Shown: piece by piece, positions 14,622 through 22,674 of the stretch
Position numbering within the stretch: the first letter of the stretch is position 1
Layout of the letters: each line of letters starts with the position of its first letter
The notes under the pieces: model-generated
The model's input: the letters and a program-made list of their open reading frames with translations, nothing else
What the model was told of the DNA's origin: nothing
Databases searched by the model: none
Assembly: GCA_964484385.1 (NCBI GenBank)
Contig: CAZAFV010000037.1
Span: forward strand, 1-29,794
Origin: Poriferisodalis sp964484385
GTDB taxonomy: Bacteria > Actinomycetota > Acidimicrobiia > Acidimicrobiales > Poriferisodalaceae
Direction: 5' to 3'
DNA length: 29,794 nucleotides
Made by a program: the position numbers and the translations under genes

Positions 14622-16282
14622 GGCTCGTTCAATTCCAACCAGTTCGGTGGGGGAACCATGATCCGTGCCATCTCCGAAGGCTCGAACTTCGTCAGACCAC
14701 CTGCGTAGGTACGACCGCCCGTCAAAGAAGCGCCATCGCGTAGCGCCTTCGTCAACCGACAAAGCGCTAGGTCCGACAACGGTTGCACCGGGTAGACACC
14801 ATGCACAGTGTTGAGATTCGCCACAGCTGCGAGATTGCGTACGAACGCTGGCGGGCGCCTCGCCATGTACGTGGCCAAGATTGGTGCGGGGTCGCGCAAC
14901 TTGACTGACCACCAAGGGTTTCGATGACGAGCGATGTAGCCCGCGGCGACACCGGCGCGGCGGGCCTTCCTCAAGAATCGCTCCACAAGTTCGCGACCCT
15001 CTGAGTCGAGAGTATCCAAGTCCGTCGGCAGGTCGATCACGACCCGCAAGTGGCTGCTTTCGTCCAACACCCCCGAGTCCAAGCTGAAGAGCTCTGCTGC
15101 CTTAGTTACGGCACGGACAAGCACCGTTGGAGGCAACCGCGGATCACCTTGCTTGGTGACCCACGTCACATTCGCTCCGGTGACCGCTCCCCGGTGTACT
15201 CGACAGAACTCGCCGAGCGGAACGAACTCCCGCGGAACGCTGACCTTGGGTTCCAAGAGAGACGACCAGCGGCGCGTCCTCCGCAGCCTCTCACGGCTGA
15301 ATCGTCTGCCGCCCTGCAGGCTTCGCAAGTCCTCCGTTCGCTTGATCTTGCGCACGCGAACACTGTGCTGTGACTCACCCACCTCGAACGCGGTGACGGT
15401 GGCGGTGGTCGCAGCGTCCGCGAAGGCTTGGCTTCGGGCATCAAGTACATGAATGGACAGGCCGCCCAACGGCCCGGCGATCAGATCGCGTGCGAGCTGT
15501 CCGTAGCCCACGTCAAGCCATTCAGATGAGGTGACGAAAACGCCGTAATCGCCCGCTCGCGCGTGATGTGCCGTTGCGAGGAAGAAGTGGACGTGCAATC
15601 CCGCGAGCGCTGACGCCTTCAAACCGAGCTCCGCGGAACGTTCTCGCAACCATGCCTTCCACTCGGGGGCGATGTCGTGGTGACGCACGTAGGGGGGGTT
15701 GCCAATGAACGCAGTCGGGCCAGGAGCCGGTTCCAACGCCAACGTGCGATAGTCGGCCGTGTGGATTTCGGACCTCTCGTCGAAACCCAGGACGGTCAGG
15801 TTCGCGCGTGCTGCCAGTGATGCGAGCGGATCGATTTCGACCGCAATGAGTCGAGCTTCCGGCAGGAGCCGGCCTGCCGCAAGCAAGAACCTTGCGGAGC
15901 CGGCGCCGGGATCGACCACCCGAGACGCGCGCCTGTGACTCGCGAGCCATTCCGACATCGGCCCGATCAACGAAGCCGGCGTGTACGTCGCACCCAGCTT
16001 GCGCCGCTGTGCCGCAGGCCGAAGAGATGCGAACGCCGTGCCGAGCGGGTCCTCGCCTTGCCGGATCGCTGACGCAACCTGCTCGATCACAGCCTGCGCA
16101 GGCGACTGACTCGCCCTCGCAATAAGCCTCTGCTCGGCACGGCTCACGTCCTTGAGATGGCCGGCACTGGCGAGCGCCCACGCAATCGCGCACAATTGCT
16201 GCTCGTCAACGATGCCGCCGGTGGGGCCGTCATCGAGTACCGCTTCCGGCAAGGTCAAGGCCATCTGCTGGCATGTTCGCAT
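14609..16282 (-). CDS. N6-adenine DNA methyltransferase of the XamI-type R-M pair
   Basis: The 557-residue protein methylates adenine in the recognition site and protects the host DNA. It has the gamma-type order: motif X GATYTPASLIGPM (about 98-109), motif I RVVDPGAGSARFLLAAG (121-137), motif II IAVEIDP (146-152), motif IV FIGNPPYV (192-199) and a long C-terminal target-recognition part ending EPSEMARIMVPP. The ATG at 16282 is preceded by GAGGTG at a good distance, and the same leader is found before the remnant copy at 13199, which supports this start over the frame extension to 16849. An ATG six codons later is possible. The gene overlaps the endonuclease gene downstream, and diverges from the CinA-like gene upstream. 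Confidence 0.92.
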   Translation of the reverse strand: MRTCQQMALTLPEAVLDDGPTGGIVDEQQLCAIAWALASAGHLKDVSRAEQRLIARASQSPAQAVIEQVASAIRQGEDPLGTAFASLRPAAQRRKLGATYTPASLIGPMSEWLASHRRASRVVDPGAGSARFLLAAGRLLPEARLIAVEIDPLASLAARANLTVLGFDERSEIHTADYRTLALEPAPGPTAFIGNPPYVRHHDIAPEWKAWLRERSAELGLKASALAGLHVHFFLATAHHARAGDYGVFVTSSEWLDVGYGQLARDLIAGPLGGLSIHVLDARSQAFADAATTATVTAFEVGESQHSVRVRKIKRTEDLRSLQGGRRFSRERLRRTRRWSSLLEPKVSVPREFVPLGEFCRVHRGAVTGANVTWVTKQGDPRLPPTVLVRAVTKAAELFSLDSGVLDESSHLRVVIDLPTDLDTLDSEGRELVERFLRKARRAGVAAGYIARHRNPWWSVKLRDPAPILATYMARRPPAFVRNLAAVANLNTVHGVYPVQPLSDLALCRLTKALRDGASLTGGRTYAGGLTKFEPSEMARIMVPPPNWLELNEPWPS

Positions 16283-16480
16283 ACGACACCTCGGAGTCCG
16301 TGGAGCGCCCATCTCGCCCGCTGGACCAGCATGATTTCGGGGTGTGACAACAATCGTTCGTCGCGCGCCCCTGGTCCATTCGGCGACTGGCGGCAATACT
16401 CCGGAACTGCAGCTCGGCTTCAGGTGAACAAGCCGGATTACAGGCGCGGCGAGCGTCGCGAACGAACACGAGGTGCCGAA

Positions 16481-16981
16481 ATGAACGCTGACGAGCGCTT
16501 GGCGACGATCCGGGCGATCCACGATTCGCCGCTGCGAATCGTGCTGTCGGTGACAGGGGGCGGGATGCTGGCGCTCAGCGACCTGCTGACGGTGCCGGGC
16601 GGCTCGCGCACGATCCTCGAGGCCGGCGTGCCGTATTCGGTGAAGTCGCTCTACGAGCTGATGGGCTCGGAGCTGGAGCCGCACGTGTCCGATGAGGCCG
16701 CGCTGGCGATGGCCGACGGCTGCCTGGCGCGGGCGCAGTACCTCGTCTCCACGCCCAAGCCCGGCACTGAGCCGTGGCCGCTGGCGGGCATCTCGTGCAC
16801 GGCCGCGCTGGTAACCGATCCGCCCCGGCGAGGCGAGGACCGCGCGCACATCGCCGCCGTCAGCGACTCGGGCACGCGCATCGCCCGCAAGATCACCTAC
16901 GACACCGACGACCGCATCGAACAGGACCGTGAGACCTCCGACGCGATTCTCTCGCTCATCGCGGAGATCGCCGCTGGCTGA
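16481..16981 (+). CDS. CinA-family (C-terminal domain type) protein
   Basis: The 166 residues resemble the CinA C-terminal domain, which in PncC-type proteins deamidates nicotinamide mononucleotide. Seen are VLSVTGGGMLALSDLLTVPG (about 21-40), GGSRTILEAGVPYS (40-53) and GISCTAALVTDPP, in the positions of the family's TGG, PG-SR and late Ala-Thr-Gly-P elements. The family match is remote, so the activity is not certain. The ATG has GAGGTG nine bases before it. It converges with the CoA-transferase gene 57 bases downstream. A dead copy of its 3' end lies at 13285-13437. Confidence 0.72.
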   Translation: MNADERLATIRAIHDSPLRIVLSVTGGGMLALSDLLTVPGGSRTILEAGVPYSVKSLYELMGSELEPHVSDEAALAMADGCLARAQYLVSTPKPGTEPWPLAGISCTAALVTDPPRRGEDRAHIAAVSDSGTRIARKITYDTDDRIEQDRETSDAILSLIAEIAAG

Positions 16982-17038
16982 AGACCGGCTGGTTCAGCTT
17001 CGACGGCTGCTTGGTGACCCGCCTGCAGGCGCGGCGGC

Positions 17039-19540
17039 TCAGCGGAACAGGCCGTCGCCGATGCCCTCGGCGATCTCCTCTGGCGAGTAGCCGGCTTCGG
17101 CCCAGACGTCGAAGTTGTGCTCGCCCAGGTAGGCGGGGCTGAGGTGGCGAGGCGTCCAGCGCCGGCCGTTCCAGAGTCCCGCGAACGCGTCGACCGTCCG
17201 CTCGCCGAATATCGCATGGTCGACCGGCTGCCAGAAGCCACGCACGGCGTGTTGGGGATCGTCGGCGAACAGCTGGTGTGAGTTCTGCACCGGCCCCGCC
17301 GGCACACCGGCACCCTGCAATGCAGTGGCTGCTTCGGCTGCCGTGCGACCGGCGGCCCACTCCCTCAGCACGGCATCGATCATCGACCTGCGGTCGCGGC
17401 GGGCCGCCTCTGTGGCGAGCGACGGATCGTCAAGCCGGGGATCGGCAAGCAGGCCGACTAACCCCAGCCACTGCGCCGGCTCGACCACGGTCACCGCCAC
17501 GAAACCGTCTTCCGTCGCGTACACCTCATTGGGCACATGGTCGGCAATGCCGTCGCGGTTGCCCTCGGGCCGCGGCGGCAGCACGGCGGCCGATTGGCGG
17601 ATGATCGCGGCGCCGATCGCGTAGGTGCCCACCTCGAGCTGGGCCATGTCGATGCGCTGCCCCTCGCCGGTGCGCTCGCGGGCGTACAACGCGCCCACGG
17701 TCGAGACCGCCGCGGCGAAGCCGGCCAAGTGATCATTGAGCGAGAAGCCCGGGCCCACGTCGCCGCGGTCGGCGAAGTTGGTCAGGTGGGTGATGCCGCA
17801 TACGGCATGCACAGTGGGCGCGTACGAGATGACATGGCGCCACGGGCCGTCATGGCCGCAGCCCGACATCGTCACGTACACAAGCCGCGGGTTCCACTCG
17901 TGGACGGTCTCCCAATCGAGACCCCACGAATCGAGCACCCCGGCGCTGAAGTTCTCGATGAGCACGTCGCACGTCTCGATCAGCCGCCGGGCAGCGGCCA
18001 GGGCATCGGGGTGCTTCATGTCGAGCGTGGCGCTGCGCTTGGAACGATTCCACACGAAGTAGTAGGGGAAGTCGGGCGAGTTGACGATGGTGGAGCGCTC
18101 CTCGCTCTGGATGCGGATCACATCCGCGCCCAGGTCGCCGAGCAGCTTCGTGGCCGACGGACCGGCCAGCACCCAGGTGAAGTCGGCCACGCGGATGCCG
18201 TCCAGCGGGCGCCGGTCGCCTCCGTTCCCGGCCGGGGCGGCACCAGCCACGCTGTCGGTATCGCCATTGCGAGCCTCGGCAGGCGGCGCCGCCCATGACG
18301 CGAGCACCTCGTCGAGTGGCGTATCAACGCTGGCGGGCGGACTCGGCGGGACTGCGCCCGACCGGCCGGCGTCGCTCCATCGGACCAGCCGGCTCGGCAT
18401 TCGAACCGGGCCCGGCTGGCCAAGTACAGCGCGGTCGGGCACTCGTGCACCGTTCGCCGCCGCTGCGCCGGGCGGCAGGACGTCAGCGAAGAACTCGCGG
18501 TGCGCGAACTGCGCGTTCGCGCAGACCTCGGCGATGTCGAGCACCCCGCCGAAGGCCACATGCCGCTCCTGCGCTTCCCACCAGACCTGGCGCGCATCCT
18601 GGGGCCGGATCCACCGCCGGACGGCATCCATGACCTCATCCACGCTGAGCAGCAGCTCGCCGGGGTCGATGCCGATCCACTTGTCGACCTCGTCAGCGCC
18701 CGTGGAGACCATCCACTCCAGCAGCAGATCGGGCGTGGGGGTCGGCGTGATCATGACGTAGCCGCCGCTGCCGCCCACGCATTCGGCCAAGTCGTAGGCG
18801 CGCAGCCAGTGCAGGGCGCCCTGCCGCGGGGCCACCTTGGGCAGGGGCAGCAGGTCGTGGAAGAAGTACTGCATGAACAGGTTCTCGATCGAACCGGTGA
18901 CGGTCTCGTGGATGGACAGGTCGAGGTGCGCCCCCCGGCCCGTCGAGCGTGCCGACAATGCCGCTGCGACACCCGAGGTGGCCGCCACGAAGCCTGCGTA
19001 GTTGTACGCCTGGCGGCCCCACACGTTGAGCGGGCGGTCGGCCAGGCCCGTCAGCGCCATCATCCCACCCATCGCGGCAGCCACCAGGTCTGAGCTCAGC
19101 CACTGCGCCCGCGGGCCGGTGCGCCCGAAGGGCGTGATCGAGACCTGCACGAGCGCCGGGTTGACTGCACTGATGTCGGGGTAGTCGATGCCCGCATCGG
19201 CCAGCCGGCCGGGGCGCTCGGTCTCCACAATCAGGTCGGCCGCAGCAGCCAACCGGCGGTAGGCGTCTCGACCCTCGGGGGTGCTCAGGTCCACCGGGCA
19301 GCGGCGCTTGCCGCCGTCATACCACCAGTCGGCCACCCCGCCGAGCGCTGCCGCAGCCGGATCCGCCAGCGGCAGGCCCGACGCTGCGGTGCCCACCCTC
19401 ACCACGTCGGCGCCCAGCTCGGTCAGCAGCTTCGTTGCGAAGCGCCCTGCGTCCCCGGTCAGGTCGACGACGCGCAGTCCCGACAGCGCCCCAGGGACTG
19501 TCGAGGAGTCGCGACTGCGAGGGTTGGCGGACTGGTTCAT
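17039..19540 (-). CDS. CaiB/BaiF type III CoA-transferase, two-domain fusion (third copy)
   Basis: The 833-residue protein has two CaiB-like domains, about 20-420 and 445-833, joined by an Ala/Pro/Gly-rich linker. The presumed catalytic Asp residues are Asp207 (GRGAHLDLSIHE) and Asp631 (GEGQRIDMAQLE). Other signatures are SITPFGRTGPRAQWLSSDL, RVADFTWVLAGPSATKLLGD, VLIENFSAGVLDSWG and LQGAGVPAGPVQNSHQL. It is clearly more distant from the two paralogues in the window than they are from each other, so it likely handles a different acyl group. A TAGGTT box nine bases before the ATG may be the -10. A fragment of its 3' end is repeated at 13441-13635. Confidence 0.93.
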   Translation of the reverse strand: MNQSANPRSRDSSTVPGALSGLRVVDLTGDAGRFATKLLTELGADVVRVGTAASGLPLADPAAAALGGVADWWYDGGKRRCPVDLSTPEGRDAYRRLAAAADLIVETERPGRLADAGIDYPDISAVNPALVQVSITPFGRTGPRAQWLSSDLVAAAMGGMMALTGLADRPLNVWGRQAYNYAGFVAATSGVAAALSARSTGRGAHLDLSIHETVTGSIENLFMQYFFHDLLPLPKVAPRQGALHWLRAYDLAECVGGSGGYVMITPTPTPDLLLEWMVSTGADEVDKWIGIDPGELLLSVDEVMDAVRRWIRPQDARQVWWEAQERHVAFGGVLDIAEVCANAQFAHREFFADVLPPGAAAANGARVPDRAVLGQPGPVRMPSRLVRWSDAGRSGAVPPSPPASVDTPLDEVLASWAAPPAEARNGDTDSVAGAAPAGNGGDRRPLDGIRVADFTWVLAGPSATKLLGDLGADVIRIQSEERSTIVNSPDFPYYFVWNRSKRSATLDMKHPDALAAARRLIETCDVLIENFSAGVLDSWGLDWETVHEWNPRLVYVTMSGCGHDGPWRHVISYAPTVHAVCGITHLTNFADRGDVGPGFSLNDHLAGFAAAVSTVGALYARERTGEGQRIDMAQLEVGTYAIGAAIIRQSAAVLPPRPEGNRDGIADHVPNEVYATEDGFVAVTVVEPAQWLGLVGLLADPRLDDPSLATEAARRDRRSMIDAVLREWAAGRTAAEAATALQGAGVPAGPVQNSHQLFADDPQHAVRGFWQPVDHAIFGERTVDAFAGLWNGRRWTPRHLSPAYLGEHNFDVWAEAGYSPEEIAEGIGDGLFR

Positions 19541-19549
19541 GACGGCCCG

Positions 19550-19555
19550 AACCTA
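19550..19555 (-). promoter_or_regulatory. Candidate -10 box of the third CoA-transferase gene
   Basis: TAGGTT on the minus strand ends nine bases before the ATG at 19540. No ribosome site precedes this ATG, so a very short leader is likely. Pattern only. Confidence 0.35.
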
Positions 19556-19661
19556 GCCCCGACGTGCACAGCCGCCCATGTTGACGTGAGCACCGAGCCA
19601 AGAGGCGGAGTTCTGGTGCCGAGCGGACTGCGAGCGAAGCAAGCGTGAGCGGAAAGCACTC

Positions 19662-19678
19662 GGCGAAGCCGTGGCCCG
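19662..19678. repeat. 17-base intergenic repeat, copy 1
   Basis: GGCGAAGCCGTGGCCCG occurs here and again, identical, at 21650-21666. Both copies are in short intergenic spacers and lie among other GAGCG-rich short words. Function unknown. Confidence 0.55.
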
Positions 19679-19680
19679 CG

Positions 19681-20397
19681 CTAATCGAACGCTGCGGCCA
19701 TGAAGTTGCGGTAGAGCTGCTCGGCGTCGGAGGCGAAGCCGACCATGGCGCGGTCGGCGTCGGCAGCGAGCGCATCCAGCGAGCCGGGGCCGAGCGTCGA
19801 CTCCAGGGCGTCGCGGTAGGCGTCGATGGCTCCCCAGTTGCGCACTGTGTCGTCTTCCACCTCCACGTGGTACTGCATCGACCACGCCCGGGGACCGACC
19901 CGCATGGCCTGCACCCGGCACTCCGGGGAGCTGGCCAGCACCACCGCATCGTCGGGCGGCTGCGCCACCTGCACCGAGTGCCACTGCAGTGCGTGCTGGC
20001 GGTCGCTCATCTGGCGGAAGATCGGGTCGCTGCGGCCCTCCGGCGTGAGATCCACGGCCAGCACGCCGATCTCGGGCGGTCGCTGCGGGCCGCAGGTGCC
20101 CCCGAGCGCATCGGCCAGCAGTTGGTGCCCCAGGCACAGCCCCAGGAACGGTCGCTGCAGCTCACGCACCCAGCGGCGAATGGCGCGCTTCTCGGGCACC
20201 AGCCACGGGCAGTCCTCCACGTCCCACACGTCCATCGGGCCGCCCATCACCCACATGGCGTCGTAGTTGTCCAGCGGCGGGATGGGCTCGCCCTCGTCGA
20301 GCTCCACTGCAGTCCACTCCACGCCGTCGGCACGCAGAAAGTCGCGCAGCCGGCCGGGGTGCTCGCAGTCGATGTGCTGCAGTACGAGGAGCCGCAT
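19681..20397 (-). CDS. Class I glutamine amidotransferase-like protein
   Basis: The 238 residues have the GATase1 triad: nucleophile Cys88 in FLGLCLGHQLLADALGG, His177 and Glu179 in SMQYHVEVED. It starts MRLLVLQHIDCEHPGRL and has WVMGGPMDVWD (49-59), as in the stand-alone GuaA-like amidotransferases. Such proteins release ammonia from glutamine or gamma-glutamyl compounds; the partner or substrate is unknown here, and some family members are peptidases for gamma-glutamyl groups. The ATG follows a G-rich run (GGGGGCG). The open frame continues upstream into the neighbour gene's shadow, which is not used. Confidence 0.88.
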   Translation of the reverse strand: MRLLVLQHIDCEHPGRLRDFLRADGVEWTAVELDEGEPIPPLDNYDAMWVMGGPMDVWDVEDCPWLVPEKRAIRRWVRELQRPFLGLCLGHQLLADALGGTCGPQRPPEIGVLAVDLTPEGRSDPIFRQMSDRQHALQWHSVQVAQPPDDAVVLASSPECRVQAMRVGPRAWSMQYHVEVEDDTVRNWGAIDAYRDALESTLGPGSLDALAADADRAMVGFASDAEQLYRNFMAAAFD

Positions 20398-20443
20398 CGC
20401 CCCCGTTGCTACCACGTTGGCGATCGCCCCAGTTCGGGGCCGG

Positions 20444-21583
20444 TCAGCCGGGAGTGGTGCAGAGCCCGGCGAGGCTGCCGATCGCAGTGTCACGGCGGGG
20501 CTGGCGAACCTCATGCTCGTCGTAGCCGTTGGTGGTGTAGCCAAGCGACAGGCCGGTGGCCGGGTCGCCCCAGGCGAGCTGCCCGCCGGCGCCGTTGTGG
20601 CCGAACGCCATCGGCGACACGGTGCGGCCCAGCCCGCGCATGTTCGACAGGCCGTCGTCGCCCGCCAGGAACAGCCCGATCGAGCGGTTGGCGGGCATGC
20701 CCATCGGGTCGGGCATCGTGTTGCGGACCTCGCCCGTGCCGGTGGCCAGCATTCCGGGGTCCCACAGTTCGTCGGGGTTGTGGAGCAGGGCTTGGTAGAA
20801 GAGCGCCAGATCGACCGCGGTGCCGAACCCGCCGCCGCCGGGCACGCCCACCTCGCGCACGGTCGGCTCGTTGAAGCGCAGGATCGCCTCATTGGTGACC
20901 TCGGTCATGGGCAGCTCCCGCACGCCGAACGTTGCCTCGAGCTCGTCGGGCGTGGCTGGCTCGCCTACCAGGATCAGCTCCGCGATGCCGTCCTGATCGT
21001 CGGGGGCCAGGCCCAGCAGCCGGGGCAGCCCCAGCGGGCCGGTGACGCGGTCGTGCACCTCGTCGCGGAAGTCGTTGCCAGTGACTGCGTTGATGATCTC
21101 GGCCAGCACCCAGTGCGCCGAGGTCGGGTGGTACTCGTAGCGGGTGCCGGGCTCCCAGTTGAGCCGCCAGTTCGCCATGGCCTCCAACCGCGACTCCGAC
21201 GTGTCCCACTGCGGCGGCTTCAGCGGAGCGTGCGGAAAGCCCGACGTGTGCAGCATCACCTGCTCCACCGTGATCTGGTCCTTGCCGTTCTCGCCGAACG
21301 CCGGCACGTAGCTGGCTGCGGTGGCGTCGAGTTCCACCGCCCCCTCGCTGATGAGCTGCCACATCGTCGAGGCCACGAACGGCTTGGTGGCCGAGAAGAT
21401 GCAGTAGCGGGTCTCGTCAGTGGCGTCGCCGTAGGTGGCCTGCGCGACGATCTCGCCTTCGAAGCCGACCGCCACCTGGCAGCTCGGCAGGAGACCCGAT
21501 TCCACCTCGCGCTTGCAGCGGTCGAGCAGCGCATCGATGCGGGACGGTTGGACAGTGGGTGCAGCGTCAGTTGTTGTGCTCAC
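20444..21583 (-). CDS. Beta-lactamase-fold serine hydrolase (class C/esterase type)
   Basis: The 379 residues fit the serine beta-lactamase-like family that includes esterases such as EstB and D-aminopeptidases. The SxxK motif is S64-A-T-K67 in CIFSATKPFV. The Tyr motif is in TRYEYHPTSAHWVLAEI (148-164). The third motif is AFGHNGAGGQLAWG (HNG in place of KTG). No signal peptide is seen, so it probably acts in the cytoplasm as an esterase rather than as a drug-resistance enzyme. GGGGFGTAVDLALFYQALL is another family hallmark. The start is a GTG. It lies 46 bases before the amidotransferase gene, in the same direction, so the two may form an operon. Confidence 0.9.
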   Translation of the reverse strand: MSTTTDAAPTVQPSRIDALLDRCKREVESGLLPSCQVAVGFEGEIVAQATYGDATDETRYCIFSATKPFVASTMWQLISEGAVELDATAASYVPAFGENGKDQITVEQVMLHTSGFPHAPLKPPQWDTSESRLEAMANWRLNWEPGTRYEYHPTSAHWVLAEIINAVTGNDFRDEVHDRVTGPLGLPRLLGLAPDDQDGIAELILVGEPATPDELEATFGVRELPMTEVTNEAILRFNEPTVREVGVPGGGGFGTAVDLALFYQALLHNPDELWDPGMLATGTGEVRNTMPDPMGMPANRSIGLFLAGDDGLSNMRGLGRTVSPMAFGHNGAGGQLAWGDPATGLSLGYTTNGYDEHEVRQPRRDTAIGSLAGLCTTPG

Positions 21584-21649
21584 GGCCTTGGCCTAGCACC
21601 CGCGGCTACCGTCTCGCTCCACAAGAGCGGGCCAGAGGCTGAGCCGGCA

Positions 21650-21666
21650 GGCGAAGCCGTGGCCCG
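21650..21666. repeat. 17-base intergenic repeat, copy 2
   Basis: Identical to 19662-19678. It lies between the divergent serine hydrolase and LLM oxidoreductase genes, inside a spacer that also repeats AAGAGCGGGC. Confidence 0.55.
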
Positions 21667-21718
21667 AGCGGCCCGTGAGCGCCAGCGAACAAGAGCGGGC
21701 AAAACTGAGGGGGACCCA

Positions 21719-22657
21719 ATGAGCGACAGCACACCGGCCAACGGCAAGATCGAGTTCGGGCTGGCAATTCGTCGCAGCGACGACATCGCGGGGGCCGCGC
21801 GTGAGATCGAAGCGCTCGGCTACGACTACGCCACCACCGGCGAGCACGTCTTCTTCCACGTGCCCACCTCGAACGGCTTCATCTCGCTGGCGGTGGCAGC
21901 GGGCGCCACCACCACGCTCAAGCTGATGACGTCGATCACGCTCATCCCGCTCTACCCGGCGGCGCTGTGCGCAAAGCTCGCGGCCGCGCTCGACGTGGCC
22001 TCCGGCGGGCGCTTCCACCTCGGCGTGGGCGTCGGCGGCGAGATGCCCTCGGAGTTCGAGGCGTGCGGCGTGCCGGTGCGCGAGCGCGGCGCTCGCACCA
22101 ATGAGGCGCTCGACATCATGCGGCGGTTGTTCACCGAAGACGACGTCACCTTCGAGGGCCGCTTCAACACCTTGAACGGCGTCACGCTCGCACCCAAGCC
22201 GGCGTCGCCGCCGCCGGTGTGGGTCTCGGGGCGCCAGGACGCCGCGTGGCGGCGCGCAGCCCGCTACGGCGACGGCTGGCTGCCGTACATGTACACGCCC
22301 GAACGGCTCGCGCAGTCAATCGAGGCCATCGCCGGCTACCGGGAAGACGAAGGCAACCCGACGCCGGTGGAGCCCGGCATGTTCGTCTTCTTCTGCTGTC
22401 ACGAAGACAACGACACAGCCGTCCAGTACGCCGCCGAGCGGCTGTCCAAGCAGTACGCGCAGGACTTCTCCCAGCTCGTTCACAAGTTCGCCATTGCCGG
22501 CGATCCTGACCGCTGCGAAGCGCGGCTGCGCGAGTACATCGACGCCGGTGCGCGCACTGTCGTATTGAGCGCCGCCTCGCCGATGAGCTATATCGAAGAA
22601 AGCGAACGGTTCTGGGCGGCGGAGGTGCTGCCACGCTTCCGCGAGGGGCAGGCCTAG
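21719..22657 (+). CDS. LLM-class F420-dependent oxidoreductase
   Basis: The 312 residues follow the luciferase-like TIM barrel: IEFGLAIRRSDDIAGAAREI, YDYATTGEHVFFH (about 38-50), LMTSITLIPLYPAALCAKLA (about 72-91), DVASGGRFHLGVGVGGEMPSEF, then LAPKPASPPPVWVSG and AARYGDGWLPYMYTPE. Actinobacterial members usually use cofactor F420 to oxidise or reduce alcohols, ketones or acyl compounds; the substrate is unknown. The ATG has GAGGGGG in front, a strong ribosome site. The acyl-CoA synthetase gene starts 17 bases after its stop with a similar site, so they are one transcript and may act on the same carboxylic acid. Confidence 0.92.
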   Translation: MSDSTPANGKIEFGLAIRRSDDIAGAAREIEALGYDYATTGEHVFFHVPTSNGFISLAVAAGATTTLKLMTSITLIPLYPAALCAKLAAALDVASGGRFHLGVGVGGEMPSEFEACGVPVRERGARTNEALDIMRRLFTEDDVTFEGRFNTLNGVTLAPKPASPPPVWVSGRQDAAWRRAARYGDGWLPYMYTPERLAQSIEAIAGYREDEGNPTPVEPGMFVFFCCHEDNDTAVQYAAERLSKQYAQDFSQLVHKFAIAGDPDRCEARLREYIDAGARTVVLSAASPMSYIEESERFWAAEVLPRFREGQA

Positions 22658-22674
22658 TCGCCGAGAGGGACCCG

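Noticed and set aside
14622..14915. Frame extension upstream of the XamI-type nuclease
   Set aside because: It lies within the methyltransferase 3' end. From GTG 14621 the protein has the normal family start IDPPRWSEEEL and length.
16283..16849. Frame extension upstream of the N6-adenine methyltransferase
   Set aside because: It overlaps the divergent CinA-like gene and lacks family sequence. The ATG at 16282 has a GAGGTG site that is conserved in the remnant copy at 13199.
20267..21718. N-terminal extension of the LLM oxidoreductase frame
   Set aside because: The extension is the antisense of the serine hydrolase gene. The ATG at 21719 has a strong ribosome site and starts at the family N-terminus.
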